A stretch of 15,584 nt of DNA from assembly GCA_024196135.1 (NCBI GenBank), contig JAMQCK010000800.1:1-15584 (forward strand). The letters run 5' to 3'. The notes below the pieces were generated by a model. It did not search any database and was not told where the DNA came from. It worked only from the letters and a program-made list of their open reading frames with translations. The number at the start of each line of letters is the position of its first letter. Positions within the stretch are counted from its first letter, which is position 1. The translations under genes and the position numbers were made by a program. The DNA is from Pleurotus ostreatus/Saccharomyces cerevisiae fusant. Taxonomy: Eukaryota; Opisthokonta. This document shows, piece by piece, positions 1-7,995 of the stretch.

Positions 1-192
1 TTTTGAGACAAGCGTCCCAAAAAATTGGGTTGAAACCCTGCAGGGGCCACTCCAGGGGACGTAGCAATTGATGACCAGGTTTGCCATGGTTGATCTGCGT
101 TCTGTTGGGTTAGTAGTGTTCGCTGATACGGTTGCTTAAGATGGACTTACGTGCTTAGTGAACTCTTCGAGCGACGTGATATCCTGGATCAT
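1..192 (-). pseudogene. Thioredoxin-like copy Trx1, partial and frameshifted
   Basis: This is the 5' part of a thioredoxin-fold gene cut by the window edge. Exon 1 is 192-151 (14 codons, starting MIQDITSLEEF). A 56-bp GT-AG intron follows (150-95), and exon 2 runs from 94 to the edge. Both the 14-codon first exon and the intron position match Trx2 and Trx3 elsewhere in this window. Exon 2 opens INHGKP, then loses frame near 76-79: two bases seem to be missing relative to Trx3. In the shifted frame it resumes VINCYVPWSGPCR and stays colinear with Trx3 to the edge. Position 30 of the WCGPC motif is Ser (AGT at 49-51), while the second Cys remains (40-42). The buried Asp at position 24 is Asn. 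The alternative acceptor seven bases upstream does not restore frame. I call it a decaying copy. Unusual splicing or a sequence error could still rescue it. Confidence 0.72.
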
Positions 193-240
193 GATGGGTA
201 GAATTAGCTTTGCAGCAAGGTGAGCTGGATGAGGGGTACC

Positions 241-247
241 CTATATA
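241..247 (-). promoter_or_regulatory. TATA box of Trx1
   Basis: TATATAG on the minus strand lies 49 bp upstream of the Trx1 start codon. The two other thioredoxin copies have TATATAA 46 and 47 bp upstream of their ATGs, so position and sequence are kept across the three copies. Confidence 0.55.
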
Positions 248-874
248 CCCTTCCCCTCAAATTACGGACTAGAGCGTCGCGCGAGGGGAGGGCCATGGTG
301 GCGTCTCCACTTGGTAGCACGGCCTGACTCACTTCACATACAAAAGGGGCACGTATCTGACGAATAGGATTTTATAACCTTTTTTTTTCAGAAGTCTACT
401 AGTGTGCAGCGTGCTCACCATCGATGTCACCGGTTCTCATCTCAGTCGATATCGTTAGTACTATACGTCCAACCAAATGGCCTGAAGGCGTCCGCGTCCC
501 TCGCAGAAAACACCTTCCATGGAGTTGCCTGCATCACCTGGAAACGTCATCTCTACTGGCAAGGCGAGAGTGAGCTAACTCACAGCTGAAGAAGTTGCGC
601 CTGCGCTTCTAAAGGCTCGCCGCAGGACATGACCACTGATGGAATTTCTGAGGAGCAAGCTCCTATGCAAAAGAAAAGACTACATCTTCGCTGACGCATT
701 TGAGGTTAGGCAAAGGCTCATAGCGTTCGACAGAAGGAGAAAGCCATGTTATTGACGACAAGTTGAAGCTGAAGTTCAACTTCCAGTCACACGTGGTCGC
801 GGAAAAGTCAGTCACCTGATCGGCATTTTGAGTCGCGAGCGCCCAAGTCGACGTCCGCGACTTCGGCCTCATCA
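248..874. other. Intergenic region between Trx1 and uS9m
   Basis: These two genes diverge here. No convincing coding exon was found. Near Trx1 it holds a block resembling the upstream flanks of Trx2 and Trx3 (GCTA, then a CCAAGTGGAGACGCC-like stretch around 288-315). Next comes a T9 tract followed by CAG at 382-392, which mimics a 3' splice site, then a degenerate gene relic (listed separately). The 80 bp before the uS9m ATG contain a perfect E-box palindrome CACGTG at 790-795 and a small inverted repeat (GTTGAA at 762-767, TTCAAC at 775-780). No TATA box is evident for uS9m. Confidence 0.5.
445..630 (-). repeat. Degenerate copy C of the relic found upstream of Trx2 and Trx3
   Basis: Read on the minus strand, this segment has a GTGAGT donor (about 586-581), a short intron-like stretch, CCAG at about 541-538, then TGCAGGCAACTCCATGGAAGG (513-533) and GTACTAACGATATCG (447-461). 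The same order occurs on the plus strand upstream of Trx2 (TGCACGGCAATTCCAGCAAG near 5567, then GGTACCGATAGCG near 5631) and Trx3 (AACGGCACTTCCGGCGAAG near 6895, then TAGCACCGATATCG near 6956). It sits at the same place relative to its thioredoxin. Identity is modest and was judged by eye. It is not expected to code now. Confidence 0.4.
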
Positions 875-2218
875 ATGAACGTCGCGCGGCTCCTACGCCC
901 GCGTCTGGCGCGGTGCTACGCCACTACTGCTCCTCCTCTTCACCCACCATCTGCCAGAAGTTCCGGCCCACCGCCTGATGTCCGGCAGCACGGCGGCACT
1001 TACGGCGGCGATGGTGCCAGGTCGGAAGGGTTCGGTCGTCCAGGTCTTCGCGCAGGCGGCTTGAACGGTCCTCGCGGGGGTCCTCGGGGTGGTGGATTCG
1101 GTGGCCCCAGTTTGCGCACAGGTGCTACACCTCGCTTCGGGCAGGACGGGAACGACTCGCCTGCAGGGGGCCGAGGCGGCAAGGGCAGACCCAAGCGCCG
1201 GCGGAGAGGACAGGATGAGGACGACTCGACGAAGAGCCTCGAGCAGCGCGGCGAAGAAGAAGACCTCGAAAAGCGCTCCCCAGACTCCCTCGCCTTCTAC
1301 ACGCGCAGCCCCGTCTACTACGACCAGCTTTCGCAGATCGAGACCGCGGTGGCGACCGCGCGATCGGCCCTGCGCCGGCTCGAGCTGCTTCCCATGCCCG
1401 AGTTCGCGCGTAAGAGCCTGCCCGCGAGCACGATAGTCTGGAAGACCATGGAGGAGATGTCGGGCCAGTTCGAGACGCGCCTGCGCTCCACGCGCTACCG
1501 CCGCGTCGTGCGCGCCCTCGACGAGCTAGAGCTCTACTCTCGTGTCGCGAACACCGCGGGGTGCACGCGTCTGGCGATGGGCATTGACATGGTGCTCGGC
1601 ATGTTCCAAAGCGGCAAGTCGGAGCTGCGCGCGGAGGCGCGGCGCAAGCGGGAGGTGACGCTCGATGCGCTCGGCCGGTCGTACACCGTGGGTCGCCGCA
1701 AGACCTCGTCTGCGCGGGTTTGGATGATTCCGACGGTGCACAAGCAGAGCGAGGATGCGGTAGAGGAAGCACAGACCGAGGCGCCACCTGTTACGACCAG
1801 CACGATCCTCGTCAACAACTTGCCCCTCTCCGAGTTCTTTCCCCTCCCCATTGACCGCGAGCGCATCACGAGGCCCCTCAAGGTCGCGGGTGTGCTCGGT
1901 GCATACAACATCTTCACGCTCGTCCGTGGCGGTGGAACCACAGGCCAGAGCGACGCAATCGCGCATGGTATCGCGAAGGGCCTTGTAGTGCACGAACCCC
2001 AGCTCGACCAGATACTCAGAAAAGGTGCGCTCCTGTTACGGCTGGCTTGGTGCATGATTCTTACATTTACTTAGCACAACTGCTGCGCCGCGACCCGCGT
2101 ATGGTGGAGCGTAAGAAGCCCGGTCGCGCGAAGGCTCGCAAGGGGGTAAGTGCAGTGTACTTCTCATGGCCATGTAAGAAACTAACATCTCTCGCAGTAC
2201 ACCTGGGTCAAGCGTTAA
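875..2218 (+). CDS. MRPS9: Mitochondrial small-subunit ribosomal protein uS9m
   Basis: Three exons (875-2024, 2075-2145, 2198-2218) encode 413 residues. Both introns are GT-AG and about 50 bp long; the second carries a CTAAC branch-point-like motif. The N-terminus (MNVARLLRPRLARCYATTAPP) is Arg-rich, Ser/Thr-containing and free of acidic residues, as a mitochondrial presequence should be. Residues about 40-110 are low-complexity Gly/Arg. The uS9 domain spans about 270-413: VGRRKTSSARVWMIP, then the GGGTTGQSDAIAHGIAKGL stretch, RRDPRMVERKKPGRAKAR and the terminal WVKR, the basic tail that in uS9 reaches the ribosomal P site. The last exon encodes only six residues, so missing either intron would truncate that tail. 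The start is the first Met that gives a presequence. It should act in the mitochondrial ribosome small subunit. The long middle extension (about 110-265) is usual for fungal mitochondrial uS9. Confidence 0.93.
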
Positions 2219-2455
2219 ACAACGTCTGGTTTACGATACTTTACCTTACCTTGCTGTTATGCTTGCATATACATATTCGCTGCATCCTCCCTCTCCTCGT
2301 CTACGATTGAAAGAGACTTCTAAGTAAGTACTATCCAACCCAACCATGGGGAAGTAAGAATGTCGAACGCCCAGGTGCCGCGCCACCGCCGCGGAGCGCC
2401 GGACCGGCATCCCGTCCTGCCCACGTCTGAAGTCAACAACTGCGCTCTCGCCGTC

Positions 2456-5199
2456 ATGGCATCCACTGAACACAACTTCTCCGGCGCGCTCGCGACATGG
2501 CGAGGTCCGTATCAAAATAGAGGGGAATAAGACGCCGCAGCTAATGCGATGATTAATGTGAACAGACGTGAACCTGAGCGACCTACAGAAGCAGCTCGAC
2601 GCGCAGGGCATCGAGATCGTCGACAACCAGAAGGAGAGCGTGGTTGGGAGGAAGGCGCTCGCCGATAAGACGAAGGGTGCGTGGTCCGCAGACAGTGAGG
2701 GCACTGACTAACGAGCTGTGGGTAGAATTCAAGCGAATACCTGATGCAGAGAAGCTCACGGCATACAAGGGCTTGCTGAAGGGTGCGTTGGGTGTATTCA
2801 GCGCTATACACCAAGGACTGACTATACTATCTCAAAGCATACCAAACGGAGATTGATAACCTCACCAAGCGCTCAAAGACGGCCGAGAATGCCTTCCTGA
2901 ACGTCTACAAGGTCCTCGCTGAGGCCCCGGATCCGTACCCCCTCCTCGAAGCCGCGGTCGTACGTGCAGCCATCCCCTCCCCCTCCCTATACTCCTGGCT
3001 CATGAGACATGTTCTTTGTTTAGGACCAAACTGTCAAGGTCGCCGAGACGCGCGAGTTCGAGGCGCAGATCGCGCGGCTGAGGGAGGAGAATGCGGAGCT
3101 ACGCAAGCGCGTAAACGAGGTCTCCTCCCTGGAGGCGGCGAAGAAGAAGGCGGAGGGGAGGATAGAGACGCTGGAGGCGAAGGTGCGTAGCATGCGATAC
3201 TTGAGCGGTCGTCGTCAACGCGCTGCTGCAGATGGAAGACATGATCCAGGACAAGGTCGCTCAGAAGGAGAACGAGTTGCACGCGACGTACGACGAGCGG
3301 CTACGGAACTACGAGGAGCGGTACGACCTGCACATGTACCACTCTCGCCACTGTAACTTACATGACCTCAGCGAGCAGGACCTCCAAAAGCAGGTTTCGC
3401 TGGCGAAGAATCAATTGCGGGACCTCAGGGCGTCGAACGAGAACAACCAGGCGAAGCTCCTCGACCACAGCCAGAGGCAAGGTATGTTGTGCTAGTTCAC
3501 GATCTTCTCCCTGCCAACAATTCATAAGACCAGGAAGTTGTCGCAAAGCTCGCGGAGATGGACATGATCGTCGCGGACCTTGAGCGGGCGAATAGCCGCG
3601 TCGCCACCGTCGAGCGACGAAACGAGATCTTGCGAGCGGACATTGAAGCCCTGCGAAGTGGTGCAGACTCTTCTGATAGGTATCTTCCTCAGGCATTAGG
3701 TTCACTTGCAAGAGTCTGACCGAGGTCCCTCAGGGTCAAGCAGCTTCAGAGCCAGATCTCCGACCTGGAGTCCGAGGTCGAGCGTCTCACTCGCTCCCTG
3801 GACTCACACAAAACGAAGCTTGAGGCGGCAGAGACGCAACTCAGGAGGAAGGATGAGGAGTACACGAAGGAGCTGGCAAGGCGGGTGAGTGACAACTTCA
3901 TATGTCACAACCCACTTCCCTGACGACATTCAGACAGCGGAAATCGACCAGCTAAGGCAGAAGCTCAAGCAGTACGCAGACTACGATGAGATCAAGCGTG
4001 AGCTGGAGATCATGAAGGTAGATGCGCCTCTTACTCTGTCAAGGTTTGTTTACCCACCGGTCTTTCGCAGTACGTCGAGTTCGCCGGGATGGAAGAAGAG
4101 GAGGATGCGGAGGAAGGTGGCGGACATGCCAATGGCGATGATTCGCACCTCAGTCTGCCGAACCCGAATGCGGATAAGGCGAACGCTCATCACGGCAAGA
4201 GTCTCGAAGTGCTGCTAGCGACGAAGAACAAGCGTATACTTGATGAGTTGGCGAAGTTCAGGGTACGCTGCGCTCCCATTCTTCCGCCGTTCTCTTACTC
4301 ACCGAATTCATCACTCAGATAACGCACGCCGAACTCGAGACCACGCTCAACAGCGTGCAGGCACGGCTGGAGGGGACGTCTCAGGAGCTCGAGAAGCAGC
4401 GCGCGCTGAACGAGAAGCTTGAGGACGATCTCCTGGCGTTGAACCAGAATGGCGGCGAGCGCAGCGGTCGTGACACACCTGCCGAGAGTGCCGACGGGCT
4501 CGCGGGGCTAGACATTGGGGGCAAGAAGGCGGCGGCAGACTCGCCTGCGCGGGGCACGCCTATACCCTTCGCGCAGTCTTCAGCAGATACATCGATTCTG
4601 CCTATTGTCACTAGCCAGCGCGACCGCTTCCGGCAGCGGAATGCGGAACTGGAGGAAGTGCGTACAACTTGATTCTGGGAACGCGACTGAGAGCTGACGA
4701 CTTTTGCGCATCGTAGGAGCTACGCCGACAGTTCCAAATCATCACCGACTTGCGCGCGGAGATTAAGACGCTTCAGGCGGACAACCTCAAGCTGTACGAA
4801 AAGGTCCGGTACATGCAGAGCTACCGGGAGGATACGGCGACGAGTCAGCTGAACCCGTTGCCGGGGTCGGGGAGCGCGCCAGCGAGTAGTGGGGATGATA
4901 TGGGCAAGTGGCGGGCTCGGTATGAGAGCTCGATAAATCCGTTTGAGGCGTTCCGCGGGCGGGTGAGTAGTTGGCTGGTCTCGTGATATGATTGATGTTG
5001 ACGGTGTTGTCTGCAGGAGGCCTCTCGTGCAGTACAGAACTTGAACCCTATCGAGCGCGGCGTCCTCATCGTGACGCGAGCCGTGCTAGCGAACCGAAGA
5101 ACGCGGACTTTCTTCATCTGCTATGCGCTGGCGCTGCATGTCCTCGTGATGTTTACGACGTACGAGTGTGCGACAGGGGAGCAGACGCAGCGTCTGTAA
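2456..5199 (+). CDS. COY1: CASP/Coy1-like Golgi coiled-coil membrane protein
   Basis: Fourteen exons join in frame: 2456-2504, 2566-2676, 2726-2782, 2838-2959, 3024-3182, 3232-3320, 3372-3481, 3529-3679, 3734-3884, 3934-4017, 4071-4262, 4319-4657, 4717-4962 and 5017-5199. The product is 680 residues, close to about 680 for human CASP and yeast Coy1. N-terminal family blocks are clear: [59 protein letters not shown]. Long heptad-rich coiled coils follow. The C-terminus has INPFEAF, a basic stretch and one membrane span (about 651-669, [11 protein letters not shown]) with the family's conserved Tyr and His, making it a tail-anchored type protein. CASP proteins act in Golgi vesicle tethering. 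An in-frame upstream Met at 2360 would add 32 non-conserved residues; I prefer 2456 because CASP proteins begin shortly before the F..W motif. All 13 introns are 47-64 bp. Confidence 0.93.
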
Positions 5200-5337
5200 G
5201 GTTAGGATTCTACGTGCGTAAATACATACATTATTGTTCTCTTTCACTCGCTTTGGACAATTGCAGTATCTATGGTCTTTGTATGAGTCCTGCTTCGCCT
5301 GTGGGGCGAAGAGCGATCTTGAACTCGCACCGTCTGT

Positions 5338-5640
5338 TTGCTCGAGCGGCATTCTTTCGGCTTCCTGAGCTGGCTATGCTTCGTTTTCATCGTAATAGTA
5401 CCTCTTGCCACCACCAAGAACATTCTGAGCCGCGTTGTTACGAAGGCCTGCGGCGGACATCCCTGCGCGAGTTGCACCCCGAGGGTGGAAATATGTTGTA
5501 AGCAATACGAGATGGCTCAAGCTGGATGATGTTACTGATACGTGCCCTAGGTTTCTTTAAGCTATTGCACGGCAATTCCAGCAAGAGGAGGTGCGAAAGA
5601 TGCGCCCTCACGTTCGTTGGCGTGGTCTATGGTACCGATA
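5338..5640 (+). repeat. Relic A: upstream element of the Trx2 duplication unit
   Basis: This segment has a spliced-gene look: an exon-like block to 5497, a GTAAGC donor, a 53-bp intron-like stretch ending CCCTAG (5498-5550), and a second block from 5551. It matches relic B (6650-6965) in order and in several short stretches: CGTTTTCATCGTAAT against CGTCTTCATCTTCAT, TTACTGATACGTGC against TTACTGATCCGTGC, and the 41-bp start of the second block without gaps. Spliced in its best frame it would encode a hydrophobic segment (SWLCFVFIVIVPLA) and a Cys-rich tail, but that frame runs on to the Trx2 start without a sensible end. I treat it as a decayed duplicate of an unidentified gene. The 5200-5337 stretch before it is probably the CASP 3' UTR. 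Confidence 0.42.
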
Positions 5641-5796
5641 GCGCCCGAGAAGGATCCAGGTGGAAGGGCATGGTCTGCTTTCGACGTTTCGACGTCGGGC
5701 TTGCGTCTGGCTATCATTCGAGGCTAGTGGTCCCCAGAGTGCGCCACCGGGTCACCGGTTTGTGTGCGTCATCTGGGACTGGCAAGCCGTTGTCCC

Positions 5797-5803
5797 TATA
5801 TAA
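5797..5803 (+). promoter_or_regulatory. TATA box of Trx2
   Basis: TATATAA lies 46 bp upstream of the Trx2 ATG and is followed by AGGAG, exactly as in the Trx3 promoter. The sequence just before the ATG (CGACCAGCACAC..CC) is also nearly the same in both copies, as is a block further upstream (GCGTCTGGCTAT at about 5702, then GGCTAG). Confidence 0.68.
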
Positions 5804-5842
5804 GGAGGTTGTTGAGCGACTGACGACCAGCACACGTCCATC

Positions 5843-6322
5843 ATGGTGAGATCACTCGATTCATTTGAGGAGTATCAGCAAGTCGTGCGTATTCTCCCGG
5901 GCTCATACGTTTCCCTGCTTCTGATATGTGGACTCTTAGATCAACGATGGCCGGGCTATCATAATCGACTTTACGGCCGTCTGGTCTGCTCCTTCTAAAG
6001 CCATCACTCCCGCCTTCGAGAGGCTCATTACTGCCCGGGTCGTGCCAGGGCTCGAGGGCTTCAAGGTCGATATGGATGAGCAGTTCCAAATCACGCAAGC
6101 AGCCGGTGTTCGCGTAGTACGTCTCTACCTCTATGGACAGACTCTCGTTAACGCATGAACAGGCTCCTACCTTTATCGCGTACAAGGGTGGCCAGAAGAT
6201 CGGCGAGGTGATTGGCGCCAATCAGATAGCTTTGCAGGTCCGTTGATCTAGTCGAATTGCGACTGCCCTCCTCTGATTATATTACTTTGCAGGAGCTCAT
6301 GAGGAAAGTTGGCGATGCCTAG
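5843..6322 (+). CDS. Thioredoxin-like protein Trx2 lacking both active-site cysteines
   Basis: Four exons (5843-5884, 5940-6116, 6163-6237, 6293-6322) encode 107 residues, the usual length of a single-domain thioredoxin. All three introns are canonical GT-AG (55, 46 and 55 bp). The fold markers are present: the buried Asp24 (IIIDF), Trp29, the FKVDMDEQFQI strand, the cis-Pro loop (APTF, Pro75) and the EVIGAN Gly motif. The redox motif WCGPC is replaced by WSAPS, with both Cys at 30 and 33 changed to Ser (TCT codons), so disulfide reductase activity is not expected. The reading frame and splice sites are intact, which suggests either a retained non-redox role, such as protein binding, or very recent silencing. 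It is the left copy of a direct repeat with Trx3 and has its own TATA promoter. Confidence 0.82.
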
Positions 6323-6600
6323 CTCATGCTCATTTTAGTATAGCTACGCCAAATAGTGCTTACTTTGCCAACTTTTGTATTGTACAACAGAGCATGAAGT
6401 ACTCCCAGACTACAAGAACGAGCGCGAGCGGGTTGAGAATATGCCTCTCATATCGAACTCGAGCAAAGGATCATTGTTTATTTGTCCGGCTTTATTTGTT
6501 GTAGTCGGAGCTCACCGAAAATCGAACTGCAAATTCTCGGCTTCCGTCGAGGCCGCCATGCCGTAAGCGAAAGCGCTGGATACTGTATCGCTCCCGTCGT
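6323..6600 (+). repeat. 3' flank of the Trx2 unit, repeated after Trx3
   Basis: From the stop codon onward this stretch repeats at 7671-7985. Shared landmarks in order are AGCTCATGCT just after the stop, an identical 17-mer TTGTACAACAGAGCATG (6380-6396 and 7752-7768), CTCGAGCAAA, CTTTATTTGT, CGGAGC.n.CCGAA, CTTCCG.CG, and a final match around GTATCG..C..TCGT...TTGAG (about 6585-6607 against 7965-7990). The last part aligns with the SRPBCC gene promoter. It presumably includes the Trx2 3' UTR. No coding exon is supported. Confidence 0.62.
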
Positions 6601-6623
6601 TTTGAGAGAGTTCTCCTGGTCGG

Positions 6624-6936
6624 ATGAGGGTGTCAAGTACTTACGCGTTGAATTGCGGGGCTTGGAAACCAAGGTCCGCATGGAAAACGCACCGTCTTCA
6701 TCTTCATGGCACTCGTTCGCGCTATGTGGTGCCATTGCGCCACGCCGCTACGACCTGTCTGCTTCAGTCGAATTTCGAGAGTGGGCACGCCATTCTGAAG
6801 GATGAGAGTGAGTTGTATACTTCACGAAACGACCCAGGCTGGAGTATATTACTGATCCGTGCTTCAAGTAGATGGCAGATGCTTCAACTACTACAACGGC
6901 ACTTCCGGCGAAGGGAGCACGGTCATCACATCCTGA
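6624..6936 (+). pseudogene. Relic B: possible two-exon remnant upstream of Trx3
   Basis: A possible short gene reads 6624-6807, then a 64-bp GTGAGT..TAG intron (6808-6871), then 6872-6936 with a TGA stop. That is 82 codons from an in-frame ATG, with the C-terminal segment NGRCFNYYNGTSGEGSTVITS. The exon-intron-exon pattern aligns with relic A (5338-5640). In the second exon the same phase gives CF.....NGTSG here and CF.....HGNSS in relic A. The first exon matches relic A better in another frame, which suggests frame damage in at least one copy. I do not recognise the family. It could be the last exons of a larger gene whose front is missing from both units, or a small intact gene. Confidence 0.35.
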
Positions 6937-7135
6937 CGCTCACTGGCTGCGCCACTAGCACCGATATCGACCCATATTAACCCAGGCAAATGGCCATGGC
7001 GTGCGTACGTCAGGCATCAGGCGTACGTTGTCTTAGCACTGGACGTGCGTCTGGCTATTACCCAAGGCTAGCACTCCCAGTGTACGCCGCCGGGGCACCG
7101 GTCTCTCTGCGATCTTAGGACCCCGATGCGCCGGA

Positions 7136-7142
7136 TATATAA
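7136..7142 (+). promoter_or_regulatory. TATA box of Trx3
   Basis: TATATAA lies 47 bp upstream of the Trx3 ATG, with AGGAG directly after it. The surrounding promoter repeats that of Trx2: GCGTCTGGCTAT at about 7044, AAGGCTAG, then CGCC.CCGGG.CACCGGT, then the TATA box and CGACCAGCACACATCC before the ATG. Confidence 0.68.
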
Positions 7143-7182
7143 GGAGCCCCTTGACGAGGCTGGCGACCAGCACACATCCGCC

Positions 7183-7670
7183 ATGGTGAAGGCAATCGAG
7201 TCGCTCGCAGAGTACGAGGAAATTGTGCTTGTTCCCCTGCTTGAAAGCGATTCATGAGTCTTATGATGGAACTACAGATCAACAGCGGTAAAGTTGTCAT
7301 AATCGACCTCTGGGCGACCTGGTGCGGGCCTTGCAGAATCATCTCTCCCATTTTCGAGAAGCTCGTCGATACCGGAGCTGTTCCCGGGATCGAGGGCTAC
7401 AAGGTCGACGTTGACAAACAAGAAGAAATCGCGCAAGCCGTTGGCGTTCGTGCGGGACGTCTCACTATACATGCATCTGTGTAGACAGACTTTCATTGAC
7501 GTGCGCACAGATGCCCACCTTTGTCGCGTTCAAGGATGGTAAGAAAGTTGGCGAAGTGGTCGGAGCAAATCCGGGAGCTCTGGAGGTTCGTTGCTTTACC
7601 TTATAATGCAACCGTACCCCTCTAATGACTTTCTCTGAAGGTGCTCATGCGTAAAGCTGCCAAGTTTTAG
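7183..7670 (+). CDS. TRX: Thioredoxin Trx3 with canonical WCGPC motif
   Basis: Exons 7183-7224, 7278-7454, 7511-7585 and 7641-7670 encode 107 residues. Asp24, W29-C30-G31-P32-C33, the strand YKVDVDKQ, the cis-Pro motif MPTF (Pro75) and the EVVGAN Gly motif are all present, so the protein should be a cytosolic dithiol-disulfide reductase of the Trx1/Trx2 type. The first and third introns are GT-AG. The second intron is odd: by comparison with Trx2 its donor should be at 7455, but the bases there are GG, not GT. A GC donor at 7452-7453 would keep frame and drop only Ala73. The nearest GT (7459) shifts frame and soon hits a stop. Retaining the intron ends the protein at 7482-7484. The gene is therefore either spliced non-canonically or recently damaged. 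It is the right copy of the direct repeat with Trx2. Confidence 0.82.
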
Positions 7671-7985
7671 CTCATGCTGATCCTAGTGTAGTTGCTGTGT
7701 CTAATCCGAGTCGAATGCTAGTGCTTGCTATCGAAGTTGTTGCTATCTCAATTGTACAACAGAGCATGGAGTACTTGAAGACAGCAGTAACGCGTGCGAG
7801 TGGGTTAAGAATGTCTCTCCCGCCAAGCTCGAGCAAACGGAACCTTATTGTTTGCTTGTCCATCTTTATTTGTCCCATTCGGAGCCTGCCGAAGCGTGGC
7901 ACCACACAAAGTCGAACTTTGACATCTCAGCTTCCGCCGCCACGCCGAGAGCGGAATTTCTGCATATCGTCGCGCTTTCGTGGTC
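7671..7985 (+). repeat. 3' flank of the Trx3 unit and promoter region of the SRPBCC gene
   Basis: This repeats the 6323-6600 flank of Trx2, with the same landmarks in the same order, including the identical 17-mer TTGTACAACAGAGCATG at 7752-7768. The offset between units here is 1372 bp, compared with 1340 bp at the start codons, so small indels have accumulated. The distal part must act as the promoter or 5' UTR of the SRPBCC gene that starts at 7996. No clear TATA box was seen. No other coding exon is supported. Confidence 0.6.
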
Positions 7986-7995
7986 TTGAGCGAAT

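Noticed and set aside
94..101. Use of the upstream AG acceptor to rescue the Trx1 frame
   Set aside because: It adds seven bases, which puts neither the start of exon 2 nor the WSGPC segment in the frame of exon 1.
404..589. 61-codon plus-strand frame after a T9-CAG tract
   Set aside because: The tract resembles a 3' splice site, but no matching donor or upstream exon was found, and the same segment aligns on the minus strand with the thioredoxin-linked relics.
1125..1787. 220-codon antisense open frame within uS9m
   Set aside because: It lies opposite GC-rich uS9m exon 1, has an Arg/Ala/Ser-rich shadow composition and no recognisable domain. The other antisense frames at 1000-1194, 1526-1993 and 1534-2055 are the same effect.
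2360..2455. Upstream in-frame Met as the start of CASP
   Set aside because: The extra 32 residues are not like any CASP N-terminus; starting at 2456 gives 680 residues and the usual short lead before the conserved F..W. It remains possible.
5526..5849. Relic A as an intact 150-residue Cys-rich protein
   Set aside because: The spliced frame reads straight through the conserved promoter and TATA box of Trx2 and past its ATG, so the open frame is more likely chance.
6600..6800. A decayed SRPBCC copy after Trx2
   Set aside because: The promoter-side flank matches the one before the SRPBCC gene, but beyond about 6610 I could not align any frame with the SRPBCC protein.
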